Shown piece by piece: positions 34,201-49,200 of a DNA stretch of 64,000 bases (its first letter is position 1; every line of letters starts with the position of its first letter). A model generated the notes under the pieces. The model did no database searches. It was not told the origin of the DNA and saw only the letters and a program-made list of their open reading frames with translations. This DNA comes from Alviniconcha marisindica (lineage: Eukaryota > Mollusca > Gastropoda > Provannidae), in contig JABMCL010002745.1 in the NCBI GenBank assembly GCA_018857735.1, forward strand, positions 94,501-158,500, read 5' to 3'. The translations under genes and the position numbers were made by a program.

Positions 34201-37200
34201 GTACAAAACCCAGCTGTGTCCAGAAACTGCCACGACTTTTCTCAGCTGGACGCAGATGCATATATGTTTAAAATTAAAACGCACACACACCAACCAAGGC
34301 CATAGTTCAGGAGCTGTGTGAGAGTCGAGGTGGCCGTCCTGGGCTGTCCGTCCTAACGAGCCTTCTGGTTTCCGTGGACGTAAAGCTATACTGAACCATG
34401 CTTCGGCATTGGTCTCAGCTTGTCCCTAATATGTCAACTGACATCTGAGGACATTAAGCAACACTACCTACCTACCAACCAAGGATGACTGACGAGAAAG
34501 GATGAAAAGCTAATGGCAGCAACAGCACCCCCCCCCCCCCCCCCCACACACACAGTCAAATGGATGACGCGGTTTGGGCTAATAGTTTGATTTTAACATC
34601 CTGTCAAACGCACAGGATCACATCTGGATAATCAGACTGTCATTTAACAAATGCACATTTCAGAATTCTTCTTATGTGGAAAACTTTTCTTCAGTCGAAA
34701 CTACAAAATCAGTCTATACGCAAATATAAAGCAAAACATGCATACACAAACACCAAACAAAAATATTGCCCTTACTTTAAAAAAAGAAAGAAAAGAAAAA
34801 AGAAGAAGAAAAACACACACAAAGCGTGAAGCAAGCACATGGTGGTATTGTCCACCATTCAACCCTATTGGTCAATACGAGATTAAAGACGAGTAATTCA
34901 CTAAACGCTTTGTCAATACGATACTAAAGACGAGTAATTCACTAAACGCTTTGTCAATACGATACTAAAACAAAAACACAAACGGCAAAGCAAAAGAGCC
35001 TAAACACTTTGTCAATGATTGGGTAATTTCCGAAAAATCTAAAGACGGAACAAGACCGCCTGTATATTCTAATACTAAAGCCACACAGGACATAATTCAC
35101 TAAAGCTGTTGTCAATCGATGCTGGAGTATTCCTAAACGCTTTTTCAAAGTACTAAAAAGAGTTTCGTTGCCGTGAACTAAACAGGGCCCCAACTAGCGA
35201 ACCCCCTTGATTGCTGCAAATTGGGCACCAAGGCCCCCCTGTCCTAATTGGCTTTACCATCTGGGGGACAAACGCCAACACTACCTATTGCCACACAAAC
35301 ACATAGTTCAGGAGCTGTGTGAGAGTCGAGGTGGCCGTCCTGGGCTGTCCGTCCTAATGAGCCTTATGGTTTCTGTGGACGTAAAGCAACACTGAACCGT
35401 GCTCACGCATGGGTTTCAGCTTGTGCCTAGTATGTCAACTGACATCCGAGGACATCAAGCTCTACTTCATCAGGCACACAGGCAGCGTCTCACTGGACTC
35501 CGTCAGTTCCATGTGTTGGTCAGACACGGCGAGCCGGTTTGGCCCAGCGGTAAGGCGTCAGGCCGGTAAGCGGACGACGTCGGTTCGATTCTATGTTTCG
35601 ACTGTCCTTTCTCTTACAAAAAAAGAAAAGAAAAGCGGAAGAAGAACAAAAAGAAAGAGAAGTGATTTATGGGCACCGTCTTGTGACTGTTAATAAAATA
35701 AAATCATAATTAAAAAAAACATTAAAATCGGTCAGTCGCAGAGCTACAGTCAAACTGAAGGTGAGTGCACTGGTGTTGTAGTCGTCAGGACAGAATGTTT
35801 TTTACCAACAGACGAAGCGAAATGACGTTTTGCTGACAAGTACGCTGCAGCGATTTTGACATGTTGGCTGTAGTGTTTTGCTTTACGTCCACAGAAACCA
35901 TAGGCTTATTTGGGACGGGAGCCCAGGACGGCCACCTCGACTTTCACACAGCTCCTGAGCTCTGGTTTGACATGTGGTTTTTACCCAAGTTTTGTTGGGT
36001 GTACAATTTACAAAGACCAGCAGCCTAAAACACACGATTTTTGTCTGACGAGTTGACAGTCCTCTCTGTGAAGGCGTTGCTTCTTGCACCAGCAAGTTTT
36101 GTTTGACCAAGACGTTTTCGCATTTAGTAGAATTTAAAATCTGCACCACTGAAACCTTGAGTATGCAAATGCGCACGCAGGCGCGTGCGTCTATCAATAA
36201 GATATTTGGATGAGAACTTTTAGAACACAGAGATAAATGGATATTGAGGTGACTGTAGAAAGAGAACTTTTAGCACACGGAGATAAATGGATATCGAGTT
36301 GACTGTAGAAAGAGAACTTTTATGACAAAAACTTTCGAGATAAATGGATATCGAGTTGACTGTAGAAAGAGAACTTTTAGCACACAGAGATAAATGGATA
36401 TCGAGTTGACTGTAGAAAGAGCACTTTTAGCACACAGAGTTAAATGGATATCGAATTGACTGTAGAAAGAGAACTTTTAGCACACGGAGATAAATGGATA
36501 TCGAGGTGACTGTAGAAAGAGAACTTTTAGCACACAGAGATAAATGGCTATTGAGGTGACTGTAGAAAGAGCATTTTTAGCATTCAGAGATAAATGGATA
36601 TCGAGGTGACTGTAGACAGCAGTAAACATCCAAAACTGTGCTCCCTCTTGCTGGTGTACAGAATAGTGATCTATGTATCTGTTGAAATGAATGTGTTTGA
36701 AATGAATGTCACGATGACCGCTTGGTTCACTGTGCTGTGTGCTGTGTGCTGTGTAGCTCTGCACTGCCAGACATGCTGCACAGCCTACACAGCAGATGAG
36801 GTTCCAGTGTTCCTGGGAATTTAAACCAACACTCCAGCTTGCTCATCATCAAAACGGTGTGAAGTCAGCTTAAGTCAGGAAGGTTGTGCTAGGTTTGAAA
36901 GAGGTGGTAGTAGGTGATCTATAAGGCATTCCACACACAGACACATAATCCCCAGGACGATTTAAAACTGTCCAGTATAACATTGCTCATCATTAAAACG
37001 GTGTGAAGTCAGCTTAAGTTGGAAGGTTGTGCTAGGCTTGAAAGAGGTGGTAGTAGGTGATCTATAAGGCATTCCACACATAAGACACATACATATAATC
37101 CCCAGGACGATTTAAAACTGTCCAGTATAACATTGCTCATCATTAAAACGGTGTGAAGTCAGCTTAAGTCAGGAAGGTTGTGCTAGGCTTGAAAGAGGTG

Positions 37201-40200
37201 GTAGTAGGTGATCTATAAGGCATTCCACACATAAGACACATACATATAATCCCCAGGACGATTTAAAACTCTGGCCAGTATAACTTTGCTCATCATCAAA
37301 ACGGTGTGAAGTCAGCTTAAGTCAGGAAGGTTGTGCTAGGTTTGAAAGAGGTGGTAGTAGGTGATCTATAAGGCATTCCACACACAGACACATACATATA
37401 ATCCCCAGGACGATTTAAAACTCTGGCCAGTATAACTTCAACAGTTCTGTTGGACCCCTGCAGTTCCTGCGATTGTGAACAGCCTGATTTTCTTTGGCAC
37501 TCATTTGGTGGGTCAGTAACAACACCTGACTACCGTCTGGGTGCCAGGGGAAATGGTCACTGACAATGCAACACCTACCTGTACTTTTTTTGTTTTCTTT
37601 ACGTCAATGTCTTTGTTGTGAATGTCTTTGCTGCAAAATACCTGTGTCTACAGTCCCTCCTCAGTCAGAGAAAAGACTCAGTTTGACTGCGTTTGTTTAT
37701 TGGCCGTTTCAAGATCAGAACAGTTACTGTTTACCTTGTGGGTGCCAAGCGACAATGTGAGGTGTCTGGTACCTGCTCGGAACACATTCTGTTTCTTCTG
37801 TTTTCCTATAGCCAGAGCAGACTCCATAATAAGTGTGCAACCTCCCACCCCAGCACATAGCTGGTTTTCAGGTCTCCACCTGGGTCGGTCTGGCTGCTGT
37901 AACGGTCCCTAGGGCAAGACCATGACCAGCACAGCCCTGGACTTCTACAACCCTACTTAAGTAGCGTGATCCTGTCCCTACTGTAATGGTCCCTGGGGCA
38001 AGACCCTGGCCATCGACAGCCCTACTTTAATAGTGTGATCCTATCGCTAAGAAAACTACCGTTAGGGTGATGCGACCAGACCGTGCAGTACCTGTTAGCA
38101 CCTGGCATACAGGCGCTGTGTGTTCACCTAGCGGCTGTGTGGGAGGTGATGCAGCTGCTGACACTGAGGCATCTTCAACTCTCACTTTCTTTCTTTCTCC
38201 ACTCTTCCGTCAGTTCTGCGAGTCTTCCTCCACAACACTCAGCCATCTGGTACCTGGGATCTACAGCTCTGTGGATCCACACGCACGCTTCAGTCAAAAG
38301 TAGATCACTGCCCGACTAAGGTGATGCTGGTGACTGCTTTTATATAGCGCTATTCTCCGCTCTCGAGCAGACTCACTGCGCTTGTGTGTGATTCTACATG
38401 AGTGACTAGCTTTTTATACTTATAGCGCTGGCATGGCTGGTGCCACATGAAACTGCTGCCATCTCGGCGCGAGTTCTGTGTACACCATACACCGTGTCAT
38501 AGGTGCTTTGTGTTTTTGCCTGTCTCTGCAAGCTGTTGTTGTTGTTGATTGCTTTTGTATAGCGCTATTCTCCGCTCTCGACCAGCCTCACGGCGTTCGC
38601 ATGTGCTAGTCTCTACACGAGTGACTAGTTTTTTATGGTGCGTTTTGGAACATCTACTGAAGTGGCGTACTTACAGCGCTGTTTGTTACAGTTGTGTCAA
38701 CAGCGTTTAACCAGCATCTCTTTTTTGCCCTCATGGACTGCTGCCTAGATACTTGTGTGTGATGTATGCTCAAGATCAGTTCTTTCTGCTCTCACTGGGA
38801 TCGAGCTTCTCTCTCTCTCTCTCTCTTCATGCTGAGACCAATCTTCCCTCTCTCTCTCTCTTCATGCTGAGACCAAGCTTCTCTTTCTCTCTCTCTTCAT
38901 GCTGGGACCAAGCTTCTCTCTCTCTCTTCATGCTGAGACCAATCTTCCCTCTCTCTCTCTCTTCATGCTGAGACCAATCTTCCCTCTCTCTCTCTCTTCT
39001 CTACACCAAGCTTCTCTTTCTCTCTCTCTTCATGCTGGGACCAAGCTTCTCTCTCTCTCTCTCTTCATGCTGAGACCAACTCTTTTCTCTCTCTTCATGC
39101 TGGACCAACTTCCTCTCTCTCTTCATTCTGGACCAATCTTCCCTCTCTCTCTCTCTTCATGCTGAGACCAAGCTTCTCTCTCTCTCTCTTCATGCTGGAC
39201 CAAGCTTCTCTCTCTCTCTCTCATGCTGAGACCAAGCTTTCTCTCTCTCCCCTCTGCATGCTGGACCAAGCTTCTCTCTCTCTCTCATGCTGGGACCAGC
39301 TTCTCTCTCTCTCTCTTCATGCTGGACCAAGTCTTCTCTCTCTTCTCTTCTCTCTCTCTCATGCTGGACCAAGCTTCTCTCTCTCTCTCTTCATGCTGAC
39401 CAAGCTTCTCTCTCTCCTCTCTTTCATGCTGGGACCAAGCTTCTCTCTCTCTCTCTTCATGCTGGGACCAAGCTTCTCTCTCTCTCTCTTTGTGCTGGGA
39501 CCAAGCTTCCCCTCTCTCTCTGCTGGGCTTCCATGTCTGGGACCAAGCTTCTCTCTCTCTCTCTCTCGTGCTGGGACCAAGTTCTCTCTCTCTCTCTCTT
39601 CATGCTGGGACCAAGCTTCTCTCTCTCTCTCTCTTTTGCTGGGACCAAGCTTCTCTCTCTCTCTCTCTCTTCCCTGTACCCTGTGGCCAAATTCTCTTTT
39701 CTCTGGGACAAAGCTGTGCATTATCAGCTAGCACCTGCCTTGCAGCTGCTGTGTGTTCAGCAAGCAGCTGTGTGGGATGTGTGGCAGGTACTGACACTGA
39801 CACATCTAGTGTGTGGGACGTGTGGCAGGTACTGACACATCTAGTGTGTGGGACATGTTGCAGGTACTGACACATCGAGCCTGTACTGACACTAACACAT
39901 CTACAGGCAGGCAGGTACTGACACCGACACATCAACAGGCAGGCAGGTTGTCATGACTCAACTGTGGCAAAAAAGGGAGGGGGGAGGGGGGGTTTGTGTG
40001 GGGGGGTTGTCATGACTCACCTGTAGCAAAAGGGCAGGGTGTGTGTGTGTGTGTGGGGAGGGGGGGTGTCAGACTCACTGTAGCAAAAAGATGGGGGGTT
40101 GTCATGACTCACCTGTAGCAAAAAGAGGGGTGAAAGGAAGGTGGGTGGGTGTGAGGTTTTTTTCATGACACCTGTAGCAAAAGCGGGGGGGAGGGGGGTC

Positions 40201-43200
40201 ACGACTCACCTCTAGCAAAAAGAGGGGCGAAGGGAGGGTGGGTGGGGGGTTGACATGACTCACCTGTAGCAAAAAAAAAGAGGGTGAAGGAAAAGGGGTG
40301 GGTGGGGGGTTGTCATTCACGACTCACCTGTAGCAAAAAGGGCGGGTGGAGGGTGGGTGGGGGGTTGTCAGTCAGGACTCACCTGTAAGGATCCTTGGCA
40401 TTGCCCATGGTCTGGCGCGTGATGGAGTCCTTGAAGATCTGTCGGCGGTAGATCTTTTCCTCCACCGTCCCACAGGTGATCAGCCGATAGACGACAACGT
40501 TCTTGGTCTGCCCAATGCGAAAGATCCGATCCACCGCCTGGGCATCCGTCGCCGGATTCCAGCTGGGATCGTCTGAAGACAAATGAGAGTGACACGTGGT
40601 GAACACTGCACACCCGTCTTCCACTCCACCTGAGAAAGGTGGGCTGAGTTCAGATGGTACATGTTCACCTCCTTCTGCGAGGTGTTGTCTCTTTTGATTT
40701 CCTTCTTGGCTTTAATCTTTTTTCTATCTTGAAAAGAAAAAAAAACACTAAATGTTGAAGCGGTGAAAAAGACCAAATAGAAACCAAAACCTTAAAAAGA
40801 TGGTCCTGTCTCTGGTATTACAGAGACCCTGCACATATATATACAATTACAGTATAGTTTGTCTTGGTATTCTGCTGCACACTGAGAACACACAAATGCC
40901 AGCACCTACGTCTCAGTGAAAGCATTTCTGCTATGTCTGTTGCCTGCGCACTTCGTTCCAGACCTGTTGCAGTCTTGGTCACAGCCTTGAATACAAACCA
41001 TGCCAGATGATTTCAGTTCTAAATGTATATATACATTTCCAGCCTAAAAATGACTGGCTCCTGAAAAACACCCGCCCACAAAACACACCCATAAAAATTA
41101 TAGTAAACAGAAAATAACAAGACAGTAAATCTAATTTTGTAAAATGACAGTAAAAAATATACTTAGTAAAATAATGTAATAAAAAGACATTCAGTAAAAC
41201 AGGATGGAAAAAAAAAACAAAACAGTAGAATGATGTTAATAAGACAGTAAAATGACCGTAAAAAGACATTAAAATGACAGTAAAAAGACATTAAAATAAC
41301 AGTAAAAAGACATTAAAATAACAGTAAAAAGACAATAAAAAAGCAGTAAAAAGACATTAAAATAATACGTACAGATGATGACTCTGTCAGCAGCAGTCAG
41401 TGTCAGGCCAACACCTCCCACCTACAAACAAAGAAAACACTCAGGTTCAGCCAGAATAAGACTGTCATTCAAAAAACAAAAGGAAAAAAAGGGGTCTGAG
41501 TTTAAACTGAAAGTTTGCTGGGCCATTGCGTCCACCTCAGGAGAAGACGCTGCCTTCTACTAGTTCTAGTTACGCAAACAATTATAATAATAACAATAGA
41601 AAATATTTCTGATGCTATACCTGTGTGGTGGAATGATGCTATACCTGTGTGGTGGAATGATGCTATACCTGTGTGGGAGAATGATGCTATACCTGTGTTG
41701 TGGAATGATGCTATACCTGTGTGGTGGAAATAAATTGGAATGACGCTATACCTGTGTGGTAGAATGAGGCTATACCTGTGTGGTGGAATGTCTATACCTG
41801 TGTGGTGGAATGTCTCTATACCTGTGTGGTTGCTATACCTGTGTGGTGGAATGACACTATACCTGTGTGGTTGCTATACCTGTGTGGTGAGCAGAAAAAC
41901 GGAGTAGGAAGTGTTCCTCTGGAACTTCTGCACAAGTTCGTCTCTCTCGGACAAGCCTTTCACAGTGCCGTCCAGTCGCATGACTTTGTGGCCCTGTCAC
42001 ACACAACACACTGCCTGTCACACACAACACACTCAGTGCCTGTCACACACAACACACTGCCTGTCACACACAACACACTGTGTGCCTGTCACACACAACA
42101 CACTGTGTGCCTGTCACACACAACACACTCAGTGCCTGTCACACACAACACACTGCCTGTCACATACAACACACTGTGTGCCTGTCACACACAACACACT
42201 CAGTGCCTGTCACACACAACACACTGCCTGTCACACACAACACACTGTGTGCCTGTCACACACAACACACTCAGTGCCTGTCACACACAACACACTCAGT
42301 GCCTGTCACACACAACACACTCAGTGCCTGTCACACACAACACACTGCCTGTTACACACAACACACTCAGCGCCTGTCACACACAACACACTCCGCCTGT
42401 CACACACAACACACTCCGCCTGTCACACACAACACACTCAGCGCCTGTCACACACAACACACTCAGCGCCTGTCACACACAACACTCTGCCTGTCACACA
42501 CAACACACTGCCTGTCACACACAACACTCTGCCTGTCACACACAACACACTGCCTGTCACACACAACACTCTGCCTGTCGCACACAACACACTGCCTGTC
42601 ACACATAACACTCAGCGCCTGTCACACACAACACTCAGCGCCTGTCACACACAACACACTGCCTGTTAAACACAACACAGTGCCTGTCACACACAACACA
42701 CTGCCTGTTACACACAACACAGTGCCTGTTACACACAACACACTGCCTGTTACACACAACACACTGCCTGTTACACACAACACAGTGCCTGTCACACACA
42801 ACACACTGCCTGTTACACACAACACAGTGCCTGTTACACACAACACACTGCCTGTCACACACAACCCACTGCCTGTCACATGCAACAGACTCAGGGTCTC
42901 TGCCCGCAATGTTGCCTCACTACATGCACCTGCGCACATATACTCACACACACACACACACATACTCACACACACACCCCTCCCCCAACACACACACACA
43001 CCCCTCCCCCAACACACACATACTCACACACACACACCCCTCCCCCAACACACACACCCTCCCCCAACACACACACATACCCCTCCCCAACACACACCAC
43101 ACACCCTCCCCCAACACACACACACACCCTCCCCCAACACACACACACACATACTCACACACACACACCCCTCCCCCAACACACACACACACACACTCAG

Positions 43201-46200
43201 TGCCTGTCTCACACAACAGACTCAGGGTCTCTGCACATCATGCTGCTCTTGCCTGACTGCATGAATCCACACACACACTGAGTGAGTGTAGCTGTTCCAT
43301 TTAAACCCTCCAGTTTCAGTCACACGGCCTAGCACACCATTCTAGCCTAGGATCACAGCATGCTCTCCGTACTTCACACGTATCCTTGCTTCACTTCACC
43401 AGTCTGTGAAGCAATGCTCTCCGTACTTCACACGTATCATTGCTTCACTTCACCAATCTGTGAAGCAATGCTCTCCGTACTTAACATGCTATCACTGCTT
43501 CACTTCACCAATCTGTGAAGCAATGCTCTCCGTACTTAACATGCTATCACTGCTTCACTTCACCAATCTGTGAAGCAATGCTCTCCGTACTTAACATGCT
43601 ACCATTGCTTCACTTCACCAATCTGTGAAGCAGTCAAACACTTCACTGCACTGTCCAGTTGCACTGTTTCACTGGGCCCTGTACGACAGAGCATGCTCAG
43701 GATCTACACGCGATGCAGCACTAAAATAATAATTCTCCAACCCACATTTACCCAATCACCCAAACAGATGCTAAGACCAATCCCATCCTCTGAAAGTAAA
43801 AAGGTCTGGCTGACCATTTGCACTCTGATTCTAGTAGTTTACAAGCTTACACCTGTCCAAACCTGCACTACAGTTCAGGCAGATTACAAGGCTAAACCTG
43901 TCCAAACCTGCACTACAGTTCAGGCAGATTACAAGCCTACACCTGTCCAAACCTGCACTACAGTTCAGGCAGATTACAAGACTCTACCTGTCGTAGCCCG
44001 CACTACAGTTCAGGCAGATTACAAGCCTACACCTGTCCAAACCTGCACTACAGTTCAGGCAGATTACAAGACTCTACCTGTCGTAGCCTGCACTACAGTT
44101 CAGGCAGATTACACGCCTACACCTGTCCAAACCTGCACTACAGTTCAGGCAGATTACACGCCTACACCTGTCCAAACCTGCACTACAGTTCAGGCAGATT
44201 ACAAGACTCTACCTGTCGTAGCCTGCACTACACTTCAAGCAGATTACACAGCTACACGCGTCCAAACCTGCCCTGTAGCCAGTCCCAGGGCGTACCTGGT
44301 TCCTCAACACTTTCTGGATCCTACCTGGTTCCTCAACACTTTCTGGATAATGTCCAGAATTTTCCTGGACTGCGAGAAGATGAGGGCGCGATGGCCATCC
44401 TGCCGAAGCTGGTCCAATAGGGAGAGCAGGACGCTCATCTTGCCCGCCTCCCCAACCAGCACCGAGTCGTCCAGCAACTCTATTTTTGTCGCCGCACTTT
44501 CCAGGGAGCTGGGTAGCTCCAGTTCATCTTCTACCATTCTGTGAGAGAGAAGACAACACAATTCAATTCAATTAAAAACACTTTAATTATCCCACAAGGG
44601 GCAATTTTGTTGTGGTCATGGCGGGCTCGTAAAATAATGAATACATAAAGTTAAAAGAATACAACATGACCAACAAAGGGTCTTACCTTAATCATAGTTA
44701 TAAACATAGAACAAATTGTGACATCATCATAAAATAGTAATAAACTTATGATCGCACACTTGTTTTGTTTATCATAAGGTAATAACATATAATTAAAATA
44801 ATTACAGTACCACACACAGAATTAAAACAACATCACACACACACATCATGGCACAGCCACACACACACACACTTCATGTATACACGGCTAGTGATCAACA
44901 CATGTTGTGCCAGGACACGATCAGCGTAACAATAACACACACACACACACACACTTCATGTATACACGGCTAGTATCAACACAGTGTGCCAGAACAGATA
45001 GCTGAACATATAACACATCAGCACATTAACTAGCACCAACTTTCTGTTTATCAACGGTAGTGATCAAAAAATTAATTAAAGTGCCAGGACACGATCAGCT
45101 TAACAATAACACACACACACATCATGGCACAGCCACACACACTTCATGTATACACGGCTAGTGATCAACACATGTGCCAGGACACGATCAGCTGAACAAT
45201 AACACACGCGTCTCAGCCAGACAAGCTGGTGAGGAGTAAGTATACGGAATAACAATGCTAAACAGCCATATGTTGTATGGTTTATCAACGGGGGTTGTTG
45301 ATATAAAGGTACTCGGTGTAGTATGTAACCAACTACCACTAGAATGATACACCTTACAGGTGGTAGCCAACTCTCCTGTACAGAGCAACTTACAGACCTG
45401 TTACACTCAAAGACAGGTAAGAGTACACTTTATTTTATTTTTAAATGTCGTATTTTTGGAAAAGCAATAGTATTCTCATTTCACTGCCGAGACTCCACAA
45501 AGCAGTCAACAGTGCAGAAACTGACACTAAGGCAGCAAGGTCACGAGACTTACACATGTGTCGGAAAACCCAGAACTGGGCATATTCTGGACTGGAAAAC
45601 AAATGAACCGCAAAACATATCTGGAAATATGTATGATTTTTAAATATTTTTTATTTTCATATGCTAAAATTTAGTCGTACAAAATACACCCAAAATGTAC
45701 GAGGAAACAGGTCTGAACTAATGTACTCTGTCAATCGATTGTCCTGCCCACCCAGACTTACCCACACAAAGCATTCCCCCCCACCCCCCCAGAGCGTCAA
45801 CAGCTACCAACCCCTGTCCATGCATGCCCAGTTGGTGACAAGCCCGTAGCGACAAGAGACGCGGATGATCACAAATCTTCTTCAACACCGTCAGCGCCAC
45901 CAGCGGAGACTTCTTCGACATCAGCAGCTGAATTGGTGCAGAGAACCAAACCAATCTTGAATCTATCAGCCAGTCAGTCAATCCCAGCAGGGAATTCATT
46001 TCAACACCCTAATAAATAAATCAGTGTGTAAAAATATGCATAAAACAAACACGTAATTAAAACACAGCTATGCTCAACCTGATGATGAAGAACAAGAACT
46101 CCCGAACAGAAAAGCTGGCTGTAGATGTGATGGCTTCTGCACTGGTTGCCTTGAAATTGTTGAACAAGTAGCAAACCAAAATTTGCAATCGCAATCATCA

Positions 46201-49200
46201 CCCCCAACCTTTTTTCTCTTCTTCTTCTGCTGTAAAACTTGGAGCAGGAAGGCTGAGGCCACAGACAGGGTGCCTCAGCTAAGGACGTCAGTCACTGGAT
46301 TTTAACATCCTGTGGATGGCACAGGGTCCCCTCAGGACACTGCTGTAGGAAGGCAAGCTAAATACCCACATGCAACCCCCAACCCAGTTACAATATTAGT
46401 CTATTGTTTATTATTTCCTACTGTGCACTGTAAGACAGATTTCCTTGTAAACTTGTACTGGGACAATAAATATTCTGATTCTGATTCAACAATTGCGTGC
46501 ACACTGCTCACAAAACCGATCACTACAGGATGCAGACACAAGCGCTCTAACCATTATTACGCAAAGCGGCTCACCTCTTTGACGCTGTCAAGCTCCAGAA
46601 AATCCCTGTAGATCTTGAGCTGGGTGTCGGACAGGTACAGCCACACCACAAAGTCGTTCTTGAACATCATGGTTGGCATCCTAGACAGCACACATGATTT
46701 AACCACCATAGGCCAGACATCACAACAACAAAAAGCACCTTTACCTGAAACACCTGCAGAATAAAACTCCATGTACACAGCTTTGTACCCCCACCCCAAA
46801 AGCACTGTTGCATGCGACATCAGAATAAAACTTCAGGTCTACAGCTTTGTACACCGACCCCAAAAGCACTGCTGCATGCAACATATCCTGAATAAAACTT
46901 CATGTCTACAACTTCGTACACCGACCCCAAAAGCACTGTTGCATGCAACATGTCCTGAATAAAACTCCATGTTCACCCACTTGATGGACTTGGGGTGGGG
47001 CCTCCCTTTGGCCCCGGCATCCTTCTCCTCCTCCTTCACCTGGGCTTTGGTGCGACGCAGGAAGTAGGGGTCGATGATTGTCTTCAGCGTCTGCGCCATC
47101 TCCATTCCCAGCCGCTTCTCTCCTCCCGTGGCGTCCCGCTCCCGCGCCTGCACACAGCACCACAGCAAGGTGAGTGGTACTCACACCCACAGCAAGGTGA
47201 GGTCGAGGGTACTCACACAGAGCAGAGCAAGTGGTACTCACACACGGCATCACAGCAAAGTGAGTGGTACTCACACACACAGCAAAGTGAGTGGTACTCA
47301 CACACACAGCAAGGTGAGCAGTACTCACACACACAGCAAGGTGAGCAGTACTCACACCCACAGCAAGCTGAGCGGTACTCACACACCAGCAAGGTGAGCG
47401 GTACTCACACCCACAGCAAGCTGAGCAGTACTCACACCCACAGCAAGCTGAGCAGTACTCACACCCACAGCAAGCTGAGCAGTACTCACACCCACAGCAA
47501 GCTGAGCAGTACTCACACCCACAGCAAGGTGAGCAGTACTCACACCCACAGCAAGTGAGCAGTACTCACACCCACAGCAAGGTGAGCAGTACTCACACCC
47601 ACAGCAAGCTGAGCAGTACTCACACCCACAGCAAGCTGAGCAGTACTCACACCCACAGCAAGCATAGTTATACTCACACACCAAGGACAAAGAGTGTGTG
47701 TGTGGCGTGCACATGTGTGTCATTGTACGAGTGTGTGCATCCTGTGTGAGTATAATACTAATAATAATAATGGAAATTTGTGAAGCATCTACCCTGTGGC
47801 TCAAAGCACTGAACAAGCATACACACATAAAGTACATCGAGAAGGGAAATGTTATCCAAAAAAAAAAAAAAAGAAGTCGACAAGGGTTCAAGCATAACTA
47901 TGCAAAAGATGCACACACACACATACTGATAGGAGTGAAGGACAATGTGGCTTAACTGAAATATTCTGAGAAGATGCGCATGTGTGTGTTCTAGCTGGGA
48001 AAGGGACAAGGCTGTTTGCTCATAGACCTCTAGTACTGTAGTCGTAGTAGAATGTAAACTTTGTATCTGGCCAGTTACAGTGATTGACTAGTTTCCGTGA
48101 ACCACTTTTGACACATTATAGATATATATCACACCAGTTTGAAAAATGTCTAGCGTGTTCACTGAACACAGAACTGCATGTCTCTACCTATGTAAGATAG
48201 GATCATTTATTTATTTTTTTGTAAAATATTTTTTTCATGAAATATACCATCAGTGTAACATAAAAAGAAAAAAAACAAATAGAGTAATTCTGCTCAAGAC
48301 ATGTAAAAAAAAAAAATTGAACACACTGATGTTACAGTACTAACGCAGACATGATTGTGCGTGCATACCCATGTAAAGACATGTATACATGCATACACAC
48401 AATGTATACATACCCTGATGATTGGATTTTCAAACTCCATCTTGAAAGTGCGGAGAGTGCCCAGCAGCGCCCCCTGGTGCACCCAGTCAAACAGCGTCCA
48501 CAGTTCCTGGAGCACAAACCCAGTCAAACAGTCATTGTGTCCACATAAATAATTGTGTCCTCATAAATAAGCATTTTGGGGAACCTTTCATGTGTTTGGA
48601 TTCAGTGTCAGTGTCCACAGTTCCTGTAGCACAAAGCCACAGTCAGTGTCCACAGTTCCTGTAGCACAAAGCCACAGTGTCCACAGTTCCTGTAGCACAA
48701 AGCCACAGTCAGTGTCCACAGTTCTTGTGGCACAAAGCCACAGTCAGTGTCCACAGTTCCTGTGGCACAAAGCCACAGTCAGTGTCCATAATTCCTGTGG
48801 CACAAAGCCACAGTGTCCACAGTTCCTGTGGCACAAAGCCACAGTCAGTGTCCACAGTTCCTGTAGCACAAAGCCACAGTGTCCACAGTTGCTGTAGCAC
48901 AAGACCACAGTCAGTGTCCACAGTTCCTGTAGCACAAAACCACAGTCAGTGTCCACAGTTCCTGTGGCACAAAACCAGTGTCCACAGTTCCTGTAGCACA
49001 AAGCCACAGTCAGTGTCCACAGTTCCTGTGAAAACACAAAAGCCACAGTCAGTGTCCACAGTTCCTGTAGCACAAAGCCACAGTCAGTGTCCACAGTTCT
49101 TGTGGCACAAAGCCAGTGTCCACAGTTCCTGTAGCACAAAGCCACAGTGTCCACAGTTCCTGTAGCACAAAGCCACAGTTCCTGTGGCACAAAGCCACAG

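Noticed and set aside
35530..35600. True tRNA gene on the plus strand
   Set aside because: It matches the head of SINE B copies in reverse orientation at 28911-29245, 32218-32530 and 33496-33800.
41778..43264. Very long plus-strand open frames (276-394 residues of SHTTH-type repeats)
   Set aside because: They arise because the exon 12 acceptor array lacks stop codons on this strand. They are antisense to ERCC6L exons and have no family-like sequence.
43570..44544. 324-residue plus-strand frame with [10 protein letters not shown] repeats
   Set aside because: It is a by-product of a 45-bp minisatellite and overlaps the antisense of ERCC6L exon 11.
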